54,742 bases of DNA, taken from positions 1-54,742 of IMG/VR virus record IMGVR_UViG_3300037332_000228; one strand, given 5' to 3'. Each line of letters opens with the position of its first letter. Position 1 is the first letter of the stretch. Of the stretch, positions 40,336 to 49,346 are shown piece by piece. The notes under the pieces were generated by a model, which was given only the letters and a program-made list of their open reading frames with translations, made no database searches and was not told where the DNA came from. The position numbers were made by a program, and so were the translations under genes. This DNA comes from a virus.

Positions 40336-42165
40336 ATGCTCGAAGAATTTAAGATACTATCACCAAGGGACCACGTACGACAACGAATGGGGTTGTATTT
40401 GGGATCAAGTTCCATGGAATCAGTAGAGAGATTCGTACGAGGAAAATGGGAAACAACCAAGTATGTGCCTGCCTTGAACAAAATAATTGATGAAATATTG
40501 GATAATTCAATTGACGAAGCCATACGAACTGAATTCAAGCATGCCAATAAAATTGACGTATCTATCTCAGGTGAATGGGTTACAGTTACTGATAATGGCC
40601 GAGGCATACCTCAGGACGAAATATATGACTCTGCTTCGGACGAGTATATCAAACGACCTGTTGCTGCATGGACTAGAGTAAATGCGGGTACCAGCTTCAC
40701 TGAGGACCGTGTTTCAATCGGTGCGAATGGAGTTGGATCGTCATGTGTGAATTTCGTAAGTTCTGAATTCCAAGGCGAAACATGGTGTAAAGGTACCATG
40801 GTGAAAGTTTATTGCACTGATGGTGGCCTTGAAGTCAAAGTCATTGAAATGCCCCGGTCAGGATCAGGTACCAAAGTATCATTTACTCCAGACTTTGAAT
40901 TGTTTGAAACTGATAGTCTTGTCAAACATGACATTTGGAATTTAGTCGAAGATCGCGTCATGAGTTTACAACTGGCATTTCCGGAAATTACATTCAGTTT
41001 AAATGGCAAACGAGTACAAGTGAATACTTTGAAAAAGTATTCAGAGTTGTTTAGAAACAATGAAAATGATTCTGTGGTCGTGGCACAAACTGACACGGTG
41101 TCATATTTCATTACTTCATCTGAGGATGGATTTAGAAGTAACAGTTTTGTAAATGGAGTTAATACTCGACAAGGTGGTACATATGTGGACTGGATGACAA
41201 ATTCCTTAGTGGATGAACTCACCAGCATGATCAAACGAAAATTCAAGATTGAAGTTACCAAGAGCACCATCAAGAGTGGCCTGACCTTTGTGCTGTTTTC
41301 CAGAAACTTTACAAATCCAAAGTTTGACAGTCAGACCAAAGAACGTTTGACTAACACGGTGGGAGCAGTCAAGGAGCATTATGAGTCATCCGGTGCCATG
41401 GACTTTGTGACAATGGGCCGCAAGATCATGGCATCCGAAGATATCATTGGCCCCATTGTGGAGGCACAACTTGCAAAGAAGTTGGCAGCAGATAAACGAG
41501 CAGCAACATTGGCTCAGAAGAAACTCAAGAAAGTCAAAGTGCCCAAGCATGTTGCTGCCAATGGCAAAAATGCCACATGTATGTTAGTCGAGGGGGATTC
41601 AGCTATTTCTTCATTTTTAGAAGTAAGAAACAAAGATATGTTGGGGGGCTATCCTCTTCGTGGCGTAGTGATGAACACATGGGATATGAAACCAGCCGAC
41701 GTACTAAAGAACAAAGAACTGAGTGAATTAGTGTCAGTATTAAATCTTGACATAACCCATCCAGACAGCTACAAAGACATGTCGTACCAAGACGTGGCAA
41801 TTTTTGCGGACCCAGATCATGATGGTGGCGGCCATATTTGTCCACTACTTATTGCATTCTTTTATAAATTCTGGCCTGGATTGATCCTGGATGGTAGGAT
41901 AAAGATAACTCGGACTCCGATTATGATATCCACTAATGGTAAGAACACAGAATGGTTTTACACTTACAATGATGCACAAGCATTCAAGGCAACATCAAAA
42001 GGATATAGTCACAGATACATCAAGGGACTGGCCAGTCTAGTCAATGATGAATATGAAAAAATAATTAATAATCCAATCAATGATGTAGTCAACATGGATG
42101 ATGCACAATGCTTTCAAATTATGTTTGGCAATGATCCAGAACTCAGGAAAGAATACCTAACATGA
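40336..42165 (+). CDS. 39: DNA topoisomerase II large subunit (gp39/gp60 fused)
   Basis: A 609-aa product. GHKL ATPase: IIDEILDNSIDEA, TDNGRGIP, IGANGVGSSCVN. Transducer follows, then TOPRIM with MLVEGDSA and FADPDHDGGGH. In T4 this protein is split into gp39 and gp60 by an inserted endonuclease gene; here it is one piece, although an endonuclease gene lies just upstream. With gp52 it forms the T4-type type II topoisomerase used in replication. Its stop overlaps the gp52 start (ATGA). Confidence 0.95.
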   Translation: MLEEFKILSPRDHVRQRMGLYLGSSSMESVERFVRGKWETTKYVPALNKIIDEILDNSIDEAIRTEFKHANKIDVSISGEWVTVTDNGRGIPQDEIYDSASDEYIKRPVAAWTRVNAGTSFTEDRVSIGANGVGSSCVNFVSSEFQGETWCKGTMVKVYCTDGGLEVKVIEMPRSGSGTKVSFTPDFELFETDSLVKHDIWNLVEDRVMSLQLAFPEITFSLNGKRVQVNTLKKYSELFRNNENDSVVVAQTDTVSYFITSSEDGFRSNSFVNGVNTRQGGTYVDWMTNSLVDELTSMIKRKFKIEVTKSTIKSGLTFVLFSRNFTNPKFDSQTKERLTNTVGAVKEHYESSGAMDFVTMGRKIMASEDIIGPIVEAQLAKKLAADKRAATLAQKKLKKVKVPKHVAANGKNATCMLVEGDSAISSFLEVRNKDMLGGYPLRGVVMNTWDMKPADVLKNKELSELVSVLNLDITHPDSYKDMSYQDVAIFADPDHDGGGHICPLLIAFFYKFWPGLILDGRIKITRTPIMISTNGKNTEWFYTYNDAQAFKATSKGYSHRYIKGLASLVNDEYEKIINNPINDVVNMDDAQCFQIMFGNDPELRKEYLT

Positions 42166-43490
42166 AATATCAAGAAACCTCGCGGCCCTACAAACTATCC
42201 GATTTGACTAATAATGAATGGCGAGAATTTGCATTATACACTATTGCTCATCGAGCCATACCAAATATGTACGATTCACTGAAACCAGTACAGCGATTCT
42301 ATTTATATTCATCATTGATTAGCTCAATGAAAGAATTCAAGAAAGTGTCGAGTATATCAGGTTCACTCAGTAACCATGGTTATAACCATGCTGAAGCAAG
42401 TGGGGCGTCTGCTGGTAAACTCATGGCGGCAAAATGGTATAATAATATTTGCCTAGTCGAAGGCAGAGGGGCATTTGGTACTAGGCTCATTCAATCCCAA
42501 GGCGCGGATCGTTATGTGTATACCAGAGTTCATCCAAATTTCAACAAATACGTCAAGGATTTGGATCTTAGTCCAACGCACTCTGATCCGGAGCATGAAC
42601 CTCCTGCATTCTATTTGCCTGTTATTCCACTTGTTCTTGTAAATGGCACCAAGGGTATTGCCACGGGGTTTGCCACAAATATTCTACCCCGTAGTGTCAA
42701 GCATATTGTTGCGGCATGTGAAGAATATGTGAAGACAGGCAAAATTAATCAATCATTACCAATTAGTTTTCCTGAGTTCTCGGGAACTACGGTATATGAT
42801 GTAGAAGCTGATCGTTACGTTTCAGAAGGAATTTATACACGACCATCAAAAACCAGGATTGTAATTGAGGAGGTACCATATGGGTTTGACCGAGAAGGGT
42901 ATATCAAGATTTTAGACAAGCTGGAAGATGCGGGTGAGATCGTTGGGTATGATGACTTGTGTGACAGTAATGGGTTTGGGTTTGATGTCAAACTCAAAAA
43001 TGTAAACTCATCCTGGAAGCATGAAGACATCATAAAGCATTTCAAGCTTACCAAGACACACAGTGAAAACTTGAATGTAATTGATGAGAATAACAAGCTT
43101 AGATCATATTCTGATGCCCGAGACTTGGTCAAGGATTTCTGCAATTTTAGAAATGGTATTTTGCAAAAACGTATCGACTTACGGATCAAAGAATTACTGG
43201 AAGAAGTCAGATGGCTAACAGTTAAAATGCAATTTATTCAGGCAGTAATTGATAACAAAATTATTTTCAAGAATAAAAAGAAACAGTTGGTAGTGGATCA
43301 GATCATTGCAGTCACTGATGCAATTGATGCGGATTGTGACCGATTGTTGAGAATTAACATCATGAGCTTGACTGATGAAATGGTAAAAGATCTCATGGCT
43401 CAGCAAAAAACCGCAGGCCAGAGTCTGTTGTTTTGGCAAGCAACCACAGTAAAGGCACAATTCCTTTCAGACCTCAAAGAAATAAAATAA
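42162..43490 (+). CDS. 52: DNA topoisomerase II medium subunit (gp52)
   Basis: A 442-aa product. AIPNMYDSLKPVQR is the typical winged-helix opening, and GADRYVYTRV carries the DNA-linking tyrosine (Tyr118). GTKGIATGFATNI is the gyrase A/ParC-like block and the C-terminal part is a coiled coil. Coupled by ATGA to the large subunit. Confidence 0.95.
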   Translation: MKYQETSRPYKLSDLTNNEWREFALYTIAHRAIPNMYDSLKPVQRFYLYSSLISSMKEFKKVSSISGSLSNHGYNHAEASGASAGKLMAAKWYNNICLVEGRGAFGTRLIQSQGADRYVYTRVHPNFNKYVKDLDLSPTHSDPEHEPPAFYLPVIPLVLVNGTKGIATGFATNILPRSVKHIVAACEEYVKTGKINQSLPISFPEFSGTTVYDVEADRYVSEGIYTRPSKTRIVIEEVPYGFDREGYIKILDKLEDAGEIVGYDDLCDSNGFGFDVKLKNVNSSWKHEDIIKHFKLTKTHSENLNVIDENNKLRSYSDARDLVKDFCNFRNGILQKRIDLRIKELLEEVRWLTVKMQFIQAVIDNKIIFKNKKKQLVVDQIIAVTDAIDADCDRLLRINIMSLTDEMVKDLMAQQKTAGQSLLFWQATTVKAQFLSDLKEIK

Positions 43491-43552
43491 CACTTGCGGG
43501 TTGATCAAAAATCAACTAAAGTAACTTTACATTGTAATTTAGGAGAACTTCA

Positions 43553-43819
43553 ATGGCCAAAGGTAAATCATCCAGTGCAAAAGGTATTCAGTCAGCTGGT
43601 ATCCATCGCGCAGTATCTCGCGCGACTACTCAATTGATCCGAAAAGGATATCGCGCCAGCGGTGAACGAGTCACTAACCAACGTAATGCGTTTGACTCTG
43701 GAAAGCGTGTCATGGTAACCATTCCAAATCCAAATCCCAATGAGACTAATAAATTGTTCATTCGGGTGTCGGCCAAGGACGCAAACTGGAAGCCCAAAGA
43801 ATTCAAGAAAGGTGCCTAA
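43553..43819 (+). CDS. Basic conserved T4-type phage protein
   Basis: An 88-aa strongly basic product (MAKGKSSSAKGIQSAGI...) behind TAGGAGAAC. The SKGIQSAG...GERVTNQRNAFDSGKRV pattern looks familiar from T4-type phages of aquatic hosts, without known function; nucleic-acid binding is plausible from charge. A weak TTGCGG..TAAAGT pair lies upstream. Confidence 0.65.
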   Translation: MAKGKSSSAKGIQSAGIHRAVSRATTQLIRKGYRASGERVTNQRNAFDSGKRVMVTIPNPNPNETNKLFIRVSAKDANWKPKEFKKGA

Positions 43820-44138
43820 GGCAAAGGCATCTAAATCCATTAGATTACAGCAAGCCAGAGCAGAACAGGTGCTCTGGCTTGCTAGATATGGGATTGATGG
43901 GACTAAAAAACCAAAAATAAAATCTCAGGTAAATTCATTGCCCAATCTCAAAGTCAAATCAAATGGTGTGGACATGGGTAATCAAGTTGCCACTCATGGT
44001 ATTGCAAAATGTATAAATAGATATACAGGCGACGAACTTATGGGAATAGGCCTGGTCCATAAAAGTGGATATGCTCCCATTAGAAAAGATAACCCCCAGT
44101 CAGCTAAAGATTTGGCCAATATGCGCCGATCAACATAA
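43812..44138 (+). CDS. Hypothetical basic protein
   Basis: A 108-aa basic product from GTG 43812, overlapping the previous gene by 8 bases with AAGAAAG upstream. MPKAKASKSIRLQQARAEQ..., later DNPQSAKDLANMRR. It probably accompanies the preceding basic protein. Function unknown. Confidence 0.6.
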   Translation: MPKAKASKSIRLQQARAEQVLWLARYGIDGTKKPKIKSQVNSLPNLKVKSNGVDMGNQVATHGIAKCINRYTGDELMGIGLVHKSGYAPIRKDNPQSAKDLANMRRST

Positions 44139-44150
44139 CAAGGAATTTAC

Positions 44151-44690
44151 ATGACAACTCATGCCATGATTGACTTAGAGACTCTCTGTACTCTGCCAAC
44201 GGCTCAAGTCTTGACTATTGGTGCAGTAAAATTTGACCCAAATTCGCCGACGGCTCCTCACAGTGATTATTACCATAGAATTAATATTGATGAACAGGAC
44301 GCCAAGGGCCGGACGATATCCCAGAGCACTCTAGATGAGTTCTGGGCAGTACAATCACCTGAAATTGTAGAAGAAGCTTTCTCAGATAAAGATAGACAGA
44401 CTGTGGAATCCGTGCTACTATCACTAAGAAAGTGGTTAGTGGGTGTGGATAATATCTGGTGTCAAGGATCATTTGATAATGTAATCCTTGAGGATATGTA
44501 TCGACAGTGGAATATTCCCATCCCATGGGCATTTTGGCAAATTGACAACTGTCGATCAGTATTCAAGGTTATGCCCAGTGATCCACGTAAAAAGTACACT
44601 TTCGCCGCCCACAATGCACTCGAAGATGCAAAAGTTCAGGCTCGGGCATTACAAGATACACTCAAGCACCTAGGTGTAAAATTAAAATAG
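44151..44690 (+). CDS. DnaQ-fold 3'-5' exonuclease (DexA-like)
   Basis: A 179-aa product. MIDLETL supplies the DxE pair (Asp8, Glu10), CQGSFDNVILEDM the middle motif and HNALEDAKVQA the ExoIII-type H...D end. The size and the SPTAPHSDYYHRI region are like T4 DexA and the Rv2179c-type exoribonucleases. It may degrade host DNA or trim RNA. Preceded by AAGGAATTTAC. Confidence 0.85.
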   Translation: MTTHAMIDLETLCTLPTAQVLTIGAVKFDPNSPTAPHSDYYHRINIDEQDAKGRTISQSTLDEFWAVQSPEIVEEAFSDKDRQTVESVLLSLRKWLVGVDNIWCQGSFDNVILEDMYRQWNIPIPWAFWQIDNCRSVFKVMPSDPRKKYTFAAHNALEDAKVQARALQDTLKHLGVKLK

Positions 44691-44697
44691 GAATTAT

Positions 44698-45054
44698 ATG
44701 AAATATCAAGAAAGCGTAAATCGTTGGCTCATTGAGTGTTTTGGTGAGAAAATTGCCCGAGACAAAGTTGAACGTAATCATAGGTTCATGGAAGAGAGTT
44801 TGGAACTAGTGCAGTCCACTGGATGCACCAAAGAAGAAGTTCTCCTACTAGTTGACTATGTATTTTCCAGAGAAATTGGCGAAATTGAACAGGAAGTTGG
44901 TGGTGTAATGAACACATTAGCTGCTCTATGTTTGTCCCAAGGCATTGACATGCAACATGCAGGCGATATTGAATTGGAAAGATGTTTTATGAACGTTGAA
45001 AAAATCCGAATCAAACAGGCAAATAAGCCAAAATTTTCACCACTACCACAATAA
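44698..45054 (+). CDS. MazG-like NTP pyrophosphohydrolase (probable)
   Basis: A 118-aa all-helical product. RFMEESLELVQ and IEQEVGGVMNTLAALC provide the ExxE...ExxD-type metal residues of the all-alpha NTP pyrophosphatases, although the last carboxylate differs. TAGGAATTAT lies upstream. Phage MazG proteins are thought to act on (d)NTPs or alarmones. A second, clearer MazG gene lies 0.5 kb downstream. Confidence 0.65.
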   Translation: MKYQESVNRWLIECFGEKIARDKVERNHRFMEESLELVQSTGCTKEEVLLLVDYVFSREIGEIEQEVGGVMNTLAALCLSQGIDMQHAGDIELERCFMNVEKIRIKQANKPKFSPLPQ

Positions 45055-45067
45055 GGAAAAATTACAT

Positions 45068-45571
45068 ATGATCAATCAACCTGTTGCATACAAATATGTT
45101 TCAACAAAAGAATACGTGGATGCCTTTCCATGTGCATATCGCCAATGGCGTGCAGACAGTCATTGTAACAAAAATCATGGATATTCCTTTTCCATGAAGT
45201 TTTATTTTGGCACTGACAGTTTGGATGCACGAAACTGGGCTGCTGATTATGGGGGACTTCGTGAACTCAAGAAGATACTCGAAGATCAATTTGATCATAC
45301 TACATTAGTGGCCGAGGATGACCCGGAACTTGAATTCTACAAGGAAATGCAAAATCGAAAACTGGCCAAACTCACAATTCTACCAAGCCTAGGATGTGAG
45401 TCACTTGCTGATCAATTGTACAAATATGTGAATGGGGTTTATATCCCTGATCTTTGGGGCCAATCTGAATCAGATAGAATATGGTGCTTCAAAGTGGAAG
45501 TCAGGGAAACACAGGCCAATATGGCATATCGAGCCGGCCACCGCGAGTGGAATGAAAATCTTTTCGAATAA
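45068..45571 (+). CDS. QueD/6-pyruvoyl-tetrahydropterin synthase-like protein
   Basis: A 167-aa product from ATG 45068 (AAGGAAAAATTAC upstream). FPCAYRQW, KNHGYSFSMKFYF (zinc-binding His), DYGGLRELKKILEDQFDHTTLV and EDDPEL are the phage QueD/PTPS patterns. The enzyme makes 6-carboxy-tetrahydropterin, first intermediate of the 7-deazaguanine (preQ0/queuosine) route. No QueE, QueC or DpdA is visible in this window, so it may support host queuosine or a DNA modification encoded elsewhere. Confidence 0.8.
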   Translation: MINQPVAYKYVSTKEYVDAFPCAYRQWRADSHCNKNHGYSFSMKFYFGTDSLDARNWAADYGGLRELKKILEDQFDHTTLVAEDDPELEFYKEMQNRKLAKLTILPSLGCESLADQLYKYVNGVYIPDLWGQSESDRIWCFKVEVRETQANMAYRAGHREWNENLFE

Positions 45572-45588
45572 TAAACAAAGGAAAACAA

Positions 45589-46002
45589 ATGACAACCAAC
45601 AATGAAAAATTTCTAAACGACTATTCTGAATTTGTGGAATCAGTTATGAGCGCCACTAGTCTGGACACTGAGGTCTATATTGATAGACTTCGCGAACTCA
45701 TGGGAACAGGCATTGAGCCCAGTCTTTTGCAAACCGGCGCAATTGGCCTAGCTGGCGAAAGTGGCGAATTCAATGATCTTGTAAAAAAGATCATGTTTCA
45801 AGGTAAACCAATTACTGACGAGACACGCACCCATCTGGAAAAAGAACTTGGAGACATTTTCTTTTATTGGACAACTGCCTGTATGGCTCTGAGCGTGGAT
45901 CCCTATGCTGTGATAGCCAAGAATCAATTCAAGCTCAGCAACCGCTATCCAGAAGGTTTCAGCACTACACGTTCTGAGAATAAGCCTGCGACAGATGTCT
46001 GA
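45589..46002 (+). CDS. mazG: MazG nucleotide pyrophosphohydrolase
   Basis: A 137-aa product. AIGLAGESGEFNDLVKKI and LEKELGDIFFYW are the two helix motifs (ExxE and ExxD) of MazG. FKLSNRYPEGF ends the fold as in phage MazG proteins. Substrate probably (d)NTPs; alarmone cleavage has been proposed for phage members. AAAGGAAAACAA upstream. Confidence 0.85.
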   Translation: MTTNNEKFLNDYSEFVESVMSATSLDTEVYIDRLRELMGTGIEPSLLQTGAIGLAGESGEFNDLVKKIMFQGKPITDETRTHLEKELGDIFFYWTTACMALSVDPYAVIAKNQFKLSNRYPEGFSTTRSENKPATDV

Positions 46003-46240
46003 TGAAATAACAGATGTCAATGAAATCAATGCATATTTGACCAAAATCTTCACTAAGAAAGAAGAGGCTGAAAAGCGTAGATTGCAGGCATACAGTATGG
46101 GACTAAGTAGGGGCATCACTAGTCAATTGGACAATATCATTGAGGCCATGGAATATGACATTCTTTACTATAATGCCAAGAAATCACTGATCAATGAGCA
46201 GAATGGTGAAGACGATGACGACGAGGGATTGATTGTCTAA
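45995..46240 (+). CDS. Hypothetical helical protein
   Basis: An 81-aa product (MSDEITDVNEINAYL...), helical with an acidic EDDDDEG tail; overlaps mazG by 8 bases. No family is recognised. Confidence 0.6.
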   Translation: MSDEITDVNEINAYLTKIFTKKEEAEKRRLQAYSMGLSRGITSQLDNIIEAMEYDILYYNAKKSLINEQNGEDDDDEGLIV

Positions 46241-46243
46241 TTT

Positions 46244-46753
46244 ATGCCCACACGAAACTCAAATCATCAAGTTGTAATAACTGAAGAAGATGCAATAAGG
46301 GCGTTATTATCTGACATGCGACTACATGAAATTGTTACGATTGATAAAAATTGGGCGGAAAAATATAATCAAACCAGCAGGTTGTTCGATCTGCATGACC
46401 CGCTGGTTTATACTGAATCAGATGAAAACAGTGATTTTTTAGATTCATGTGTAAATGAATGGCATATTCCAACGGAATATCAAGTACTCGATGTTCATGA
46501 ATATATACTTGATAAATGTAACACATCTTCACAAATTGACAGAGTAACATATGAACTTGGTGAGTTTGAGTCTAGAAAAATGATGCCAGTGTTGAAATTT
46601 ATGATTTATTTTGTTGCAAATATGCGCAAAAATAATATAGTATGGGGAGTAGGCAGAGGATCCAGCGTGGCCAGTTATGTACTCTACTTGATTGGCATTC
46701 ACAAAATCGATTCACTAAAATATAATTTGGACGTAGGAGAATTTTTAAGATGA
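46244..46753 (+). CDS. DNA polymerase III alpha-like fragment protein
   Basis: A 169-aa product. The C-terminal IVWGVGRGSSVASYVLYLIGI followed by DSLKYNLDVGEFLR closely follows the GPGRGSAAGSLVAYLLGIT...DPLKYNLLFERFLN block of bacterial Pol III alpha, just before its palm. The catalytic aspartates that come later are absent. Similar stand-alone proteins exist in T4-type cyanophages as far as I recall. It might bind DNA or 3' ends or act as a decoy; function unknown. Overlaps the next gene by 4 bases. Confidence 0.7.
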   Translation: MPTRNSNHQVVITEEDAIRALLSDMRLHEIVTIDKNWAEKYNQTSRLFDLHDPLVYTESDENSDFLDSCVNEWHIPTEYQVLDVHEYILDKCNTSSQIDRVTYELGEFESRKMMPVLKFMIYFVANMRKNNIVWGVGRGSSVASYVLYLIGIHKIDSLKYNLDVGEFLR

Positions 46754-47127
46754 CTGTGATTAAAACTGCCATGGGCAAAACACTTGACATGGATGCATTG
46801 CGACGACAACATGAAGAAATAGAAGCAGTGGGCAATGTCAAAATGAACTCGCGCGGCGACCGACTGGATTCACAAGGAGACGTGAAATATACAGTACAGG
46901 AAGTTGTCAGAGAACAAGCCACAATACCAAACCAACCACGGCAGGCCAAAATGAGCGATACTGTTACCCCGTCTAAGACAGGCAAAAAATTAAAGAAAAC
47001 ATCACATGAGGTTTCGCGGAATCCCGTCTTCAATGATGAAGGCAAGACCGTATCGGAAGAAATTGAATACAGTGATGGCAGCATGGAAGTGATTGACGTA
47101 CTACCAGACGCTGATATAGGAGAGTAA
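46750..47127 (+). CDS. Conserved phage hypothetical (low complexity)
   Basis: A 125-aa product. MTVIKTAMGKTLDMDALRRQ, then VKMNSRGDRLDSQGDV and a polar, probably disordered C-terminal half. The N-terminal pattern resembles a small protein of aquatic T4-type phages that accompanies the replication genes. Function unknown. Confidence 0.65.
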   Translation: MTVIKTAMGKTLDMDALRRQHEEIEAVGNVKMNSRGDRLDSQGDVKYTVQEVVREQATIPNQPRQAKMSDTVTPSKTGKKLKKTSHEVSRNPVFNDEGKTVSEEIEYSDGSMEVIDVLPDADIGE

Positions 47128-47128
47128 A

Positions 47129-47443
47129 ATGAGAACACTAACAGCAATCCGCGATAAAGTCATTGGTAAAATGATAGACGGCTTTGGAATTAAAAAGACA
47201 TCAGGTGGACTGATTGTCAATGAACACGACGGCACTGAAGAAGCCATCCGCGCCAGATGGTTTGAAATTACCCACACGGGACCTGACGTCATTGATATTG
47301 TAGTGGGTGACTGGGTATATGTCTCCCATGGCCGCTGGAGCCGAGGATTCCCAATTGATAAATCAGATGATACCAAGTATTATCACTTGGACAATGATGA
47401 AATTCTATGTAAATCAGATGAATACCCAATTGTAAAGGACTAA
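47129..47443 (+). CDS. GroES/gp31-like co-chaperonin
   Basis: A 104-aa product. IRDKVIGKMIDGFGIKKTSGGLIV with the mobile-loop-like Gly-rich part, FEITHTGPDV, VVGDWVYVSHGRW and YHLDNDEILC follow the Cpn10 fold. T4 gp31 replaces GroES so that GroEL can fold the large capsid protein gp23. Similarity is to the GroES family rather than to gp31 itself. It lies directly before the clamp loader gene. Confidence 0.78.
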   Translation: MRTLTAIRDKVIGKMIDGFGIKKTSGGLIVNEHDGTEEAIRARWFEITHTGPDVIDIVVGDWVYVSHGRWSRGFPIDKSDDTKYYHLDNDEILCKSDEYPIVKD

Positions 47444-47445
47444 GA

Positions 47446-48372
47446 ATGACCATTCAGAAACTTTGGTTTGAAAAATACCGACCAAAAGCAATCACAGAAT
47501 ACGTATTCAAAAATTCAGCATTAAAAAACCAAGTTGATAGATGGATTGCTGACAAGGATATGTCGGGCCATCTACTGTTAGCAGGCCCTCCCGGTACTGG
47601 CAAAACCAGTCTGGCCAAAGTTTTAATGAATGAGTTTGAAGTTGAAGAAGCGGATAGACTATATATCAACGCCTCCAGGGATAATGGCGTTGATCTATTC
47701 CGTAAAAAAGTGCAATCATTTTGTGAAACTATGCCATGGGGTGATTACAAGGTTGTTCTACTCGACGAAAGTGACCACCTCAGTAAGGAAGCACAGGCTG
47801 CGTTTCGAGGAGTCATGGAACAATATGCAGCAGGCGTGAGATTTATCATGACATGTAATTACCCAAACATGATGATTCCTGCAATCCATAGTCGAAGTCA
47901 AGTAGTATACCTTGATCAACTGGACATGACAGATTTCACCGTGAGATTGGCCGAGATTCTAATGGCAGAGTCAGTTGAATTTGAAATTGAAACGTTGGAT
48001 TCTTTCACCAAGGCGTCATACCCTGATCTCCGAAAAGCCATTAACAATATTCAATTGCATTCCACTTCTGGTAAATTAAAATTGCCAGAACAGGATGATT
48101 CATCAAGTGACTGGCGATTGACAATGATTGCATTATTCAGAGAAGGCAAGATGACTGAGGCCAGAAAATTTATTACCAAAACCATTAGGCCAGATGAATA
48201 TATCGACACATTTACATTCTTATATAATAATTTAGAATTCTATGGGTCAACCCAGGATCAACAAGACGAAGCAGTTTTAGTGATCAGGAATGGACTTGTA
48301 AAACATTCACAATGTGCTGACCCTGAAATCAACTTGTCAGCTACTCTAATTGAACTCGAAAGGATTACCTAA
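47446..48372 (+). CDS. 44: Sliding clamp loader large subunit (gp44)
   Basis: A 308-aa AAA+ product. LWFEKYRPK opening, Walker A GPPGTGKTS (47-55), Walker B VVLLDESDHL, the SRC-like IPAIHSRSQVV sensor region and a helical collar. In T4 four gp44 and one gp62 load the gp45 clamp onto DNA. No gp62 or gp45 gene is recognised in the window. Confidence 0.93.
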   Translation: MTIQKLWFEKYRPKAITEYVFKNSALKNQVDRWIADKDMSGHLLLAGPPGTGKTSLAKVLMNEFEVEEADRLYINASRDNGVDLFRKKVQSFCETMPWGDYKVVLLDESDHLSKEAQAAFRGVMEQYAAGVRFIMTCNYPNMMIPAIHSRSQVVYLDQLDMTDFTVRLAEILMAESVEFEIETLDSFTKASYPDLRKAINNIQLHSTSGKLKLPEQDDSSSDWRLTMIALFREGKMTEARKFITKTIRPDEYIDTFTFLYNNLEFYGSTQDQQDEAVLVIRNGLVKHSQCADPEINLSATLIELERIT

Positions 48373-48374
48373 TC

Positions 48375-48986
48375 ATGCAAACCCCTGTCATTACTTATAA
48401 TGTATTGCCGAGAGAATTTAAGAAAACGTTCACTGTACTTGCTCATGAATATAGACTGGATTCAAAAATAATTGGGTACCTTGATCAATTGCAGTCCAGT
48501 TCTCTGAATGATTCACTGGATCTAGAGATTGATGTACGGGCAGACGGTGAGCCTGATAATGATGTAATTATAAAACTCATCAGTATAACATCACAGAAGG
48601 TTATCAAATATATATCACCGCCGACGACTTCCCCCCAGGTTACTGTATTACCTTCACAGGCACCGGCACAGTATCAAATGGTTGAAAAAATCGAGACTCA
48701 ACATGTTGATACAGTGACTGCTAAAATTTTCGTTTCGTACTCTTTCCTAAGTAACAGATACATGCATCCAGATTTCTATGTTCGATCATGGGATCTGTTG
48801 GCCAGACACATTGCAGCAGGCATTTATCTTGAATATTCAAATTTTTGCGATGAATATGATTTGACTGGAGTACACGAATTCTATCATAACGGTAAATGGT
48901 TGAATAATGAAGAGTATAGGACCGAAATGATTGCACAAGAAACCAATCGTATTATATATGAATCTGACTTGGTTTTAGTTACATGA
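48375..48986 (+). CDS. Unknown protein in the gp62 position
   Basis: A 203-aa product directly behind gp44, where T4 has gp62, but I see no likeness to gp62. Start MQTPVITYNVLPREFKK; a Pro/Gln-rich linker in the middle (TTSPQVTVLPSQAPAQ); C-terminal half contains FVSYSFLSNRYMHPDFY and acidic helices. A strongly diverged clamp loader small subunit cannot be excluded. Confidence 0.6.
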   Translation: MQTPVITYNVLPREFKKTFTVLAHEYRLDSKIIGYLDQLQSSSLNDSLDLEIDVRADGEPDNDVIIKLISITSQKVIKYISPPTTSPQVTVLPSQAPAQYQMVEKIETQHVDTVTAKIFVSYSFLSNRYMHPDFYVRSWDLLARHIAAGIYLEYSNFCDEYDLTGVHEFYHNGKWLNNEEYRTEMIAQETNRIIYESDLVLVT

Positions 48987-49156
48987 ATCTATTTAGTGGA
49001 ATTGACTTGCATATTGTTGTAAATGATCATAAACTAACAGATGACATAACGGTAACACATGGATCTCCTGCTACGAACGGACGTATTATGTACCTTACAC
49101 AAATTGATTATGATAAATTGAAAGAACAAAGTAATGACATCACAAGAAACAAATGA
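48983..49156 (+). CDS. Hypothetical 57-aa protein
   Basis: ATGA-coupled to the gene before; product MNLFSGIDLHIVVNDHKL... beta-rich. It overlaps the next gene by 23 bases, so one of the two may start later. Confidence 0.45.
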   Translation: MNLFSGIDLHIVVNDHKLTDDITVTHGSPATNGRIMYLTQIDYDKLKEQSNDITRNK

Positions 49157-49346
49157 AGCCAAGAGAAATATTGAAACTGGTTATTATATTATACGAGTCC
49201 CATTTCCAGACGAGGGACTGTGGACATATCTCACTGTTACCAGCCATTCTGGCGAAATGTTGTTGCGTAAGTTTTATGACATTACAATGGCGAATAAAAT
49301 AGCCGCACAATATACAGGCGCCCAAGTGATATTTAAAGAATTATGA
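49134..49346 (+). CDS. Hypothetical 70-aa protein
   Basis: Product MTSQETNEAKRNIETGYYIIR..., beta-rich core then helix (YDITMANKIAAQ). ATGA-coupled to the next gene. No family is recognised. Confidence 0.5.
   Translation: MTSQETNEAKRNIETGYYIIRVPFPDEGLWTYLTVTSHSGEMLLRKFYDITMANKIAAQYTGAQVIFKEL

Noticed and set aside
44012-44019. TATAAATA late-promoter motif
   Set aside because: It lies inside a coding gene with no gene start suitably placed downstream; likely a chance match.
48375-48986. gp62 clamp loader small subunit
   Set aside because: Position fits but no sequence likeness to gp62 was seen, so it was left as unknown.
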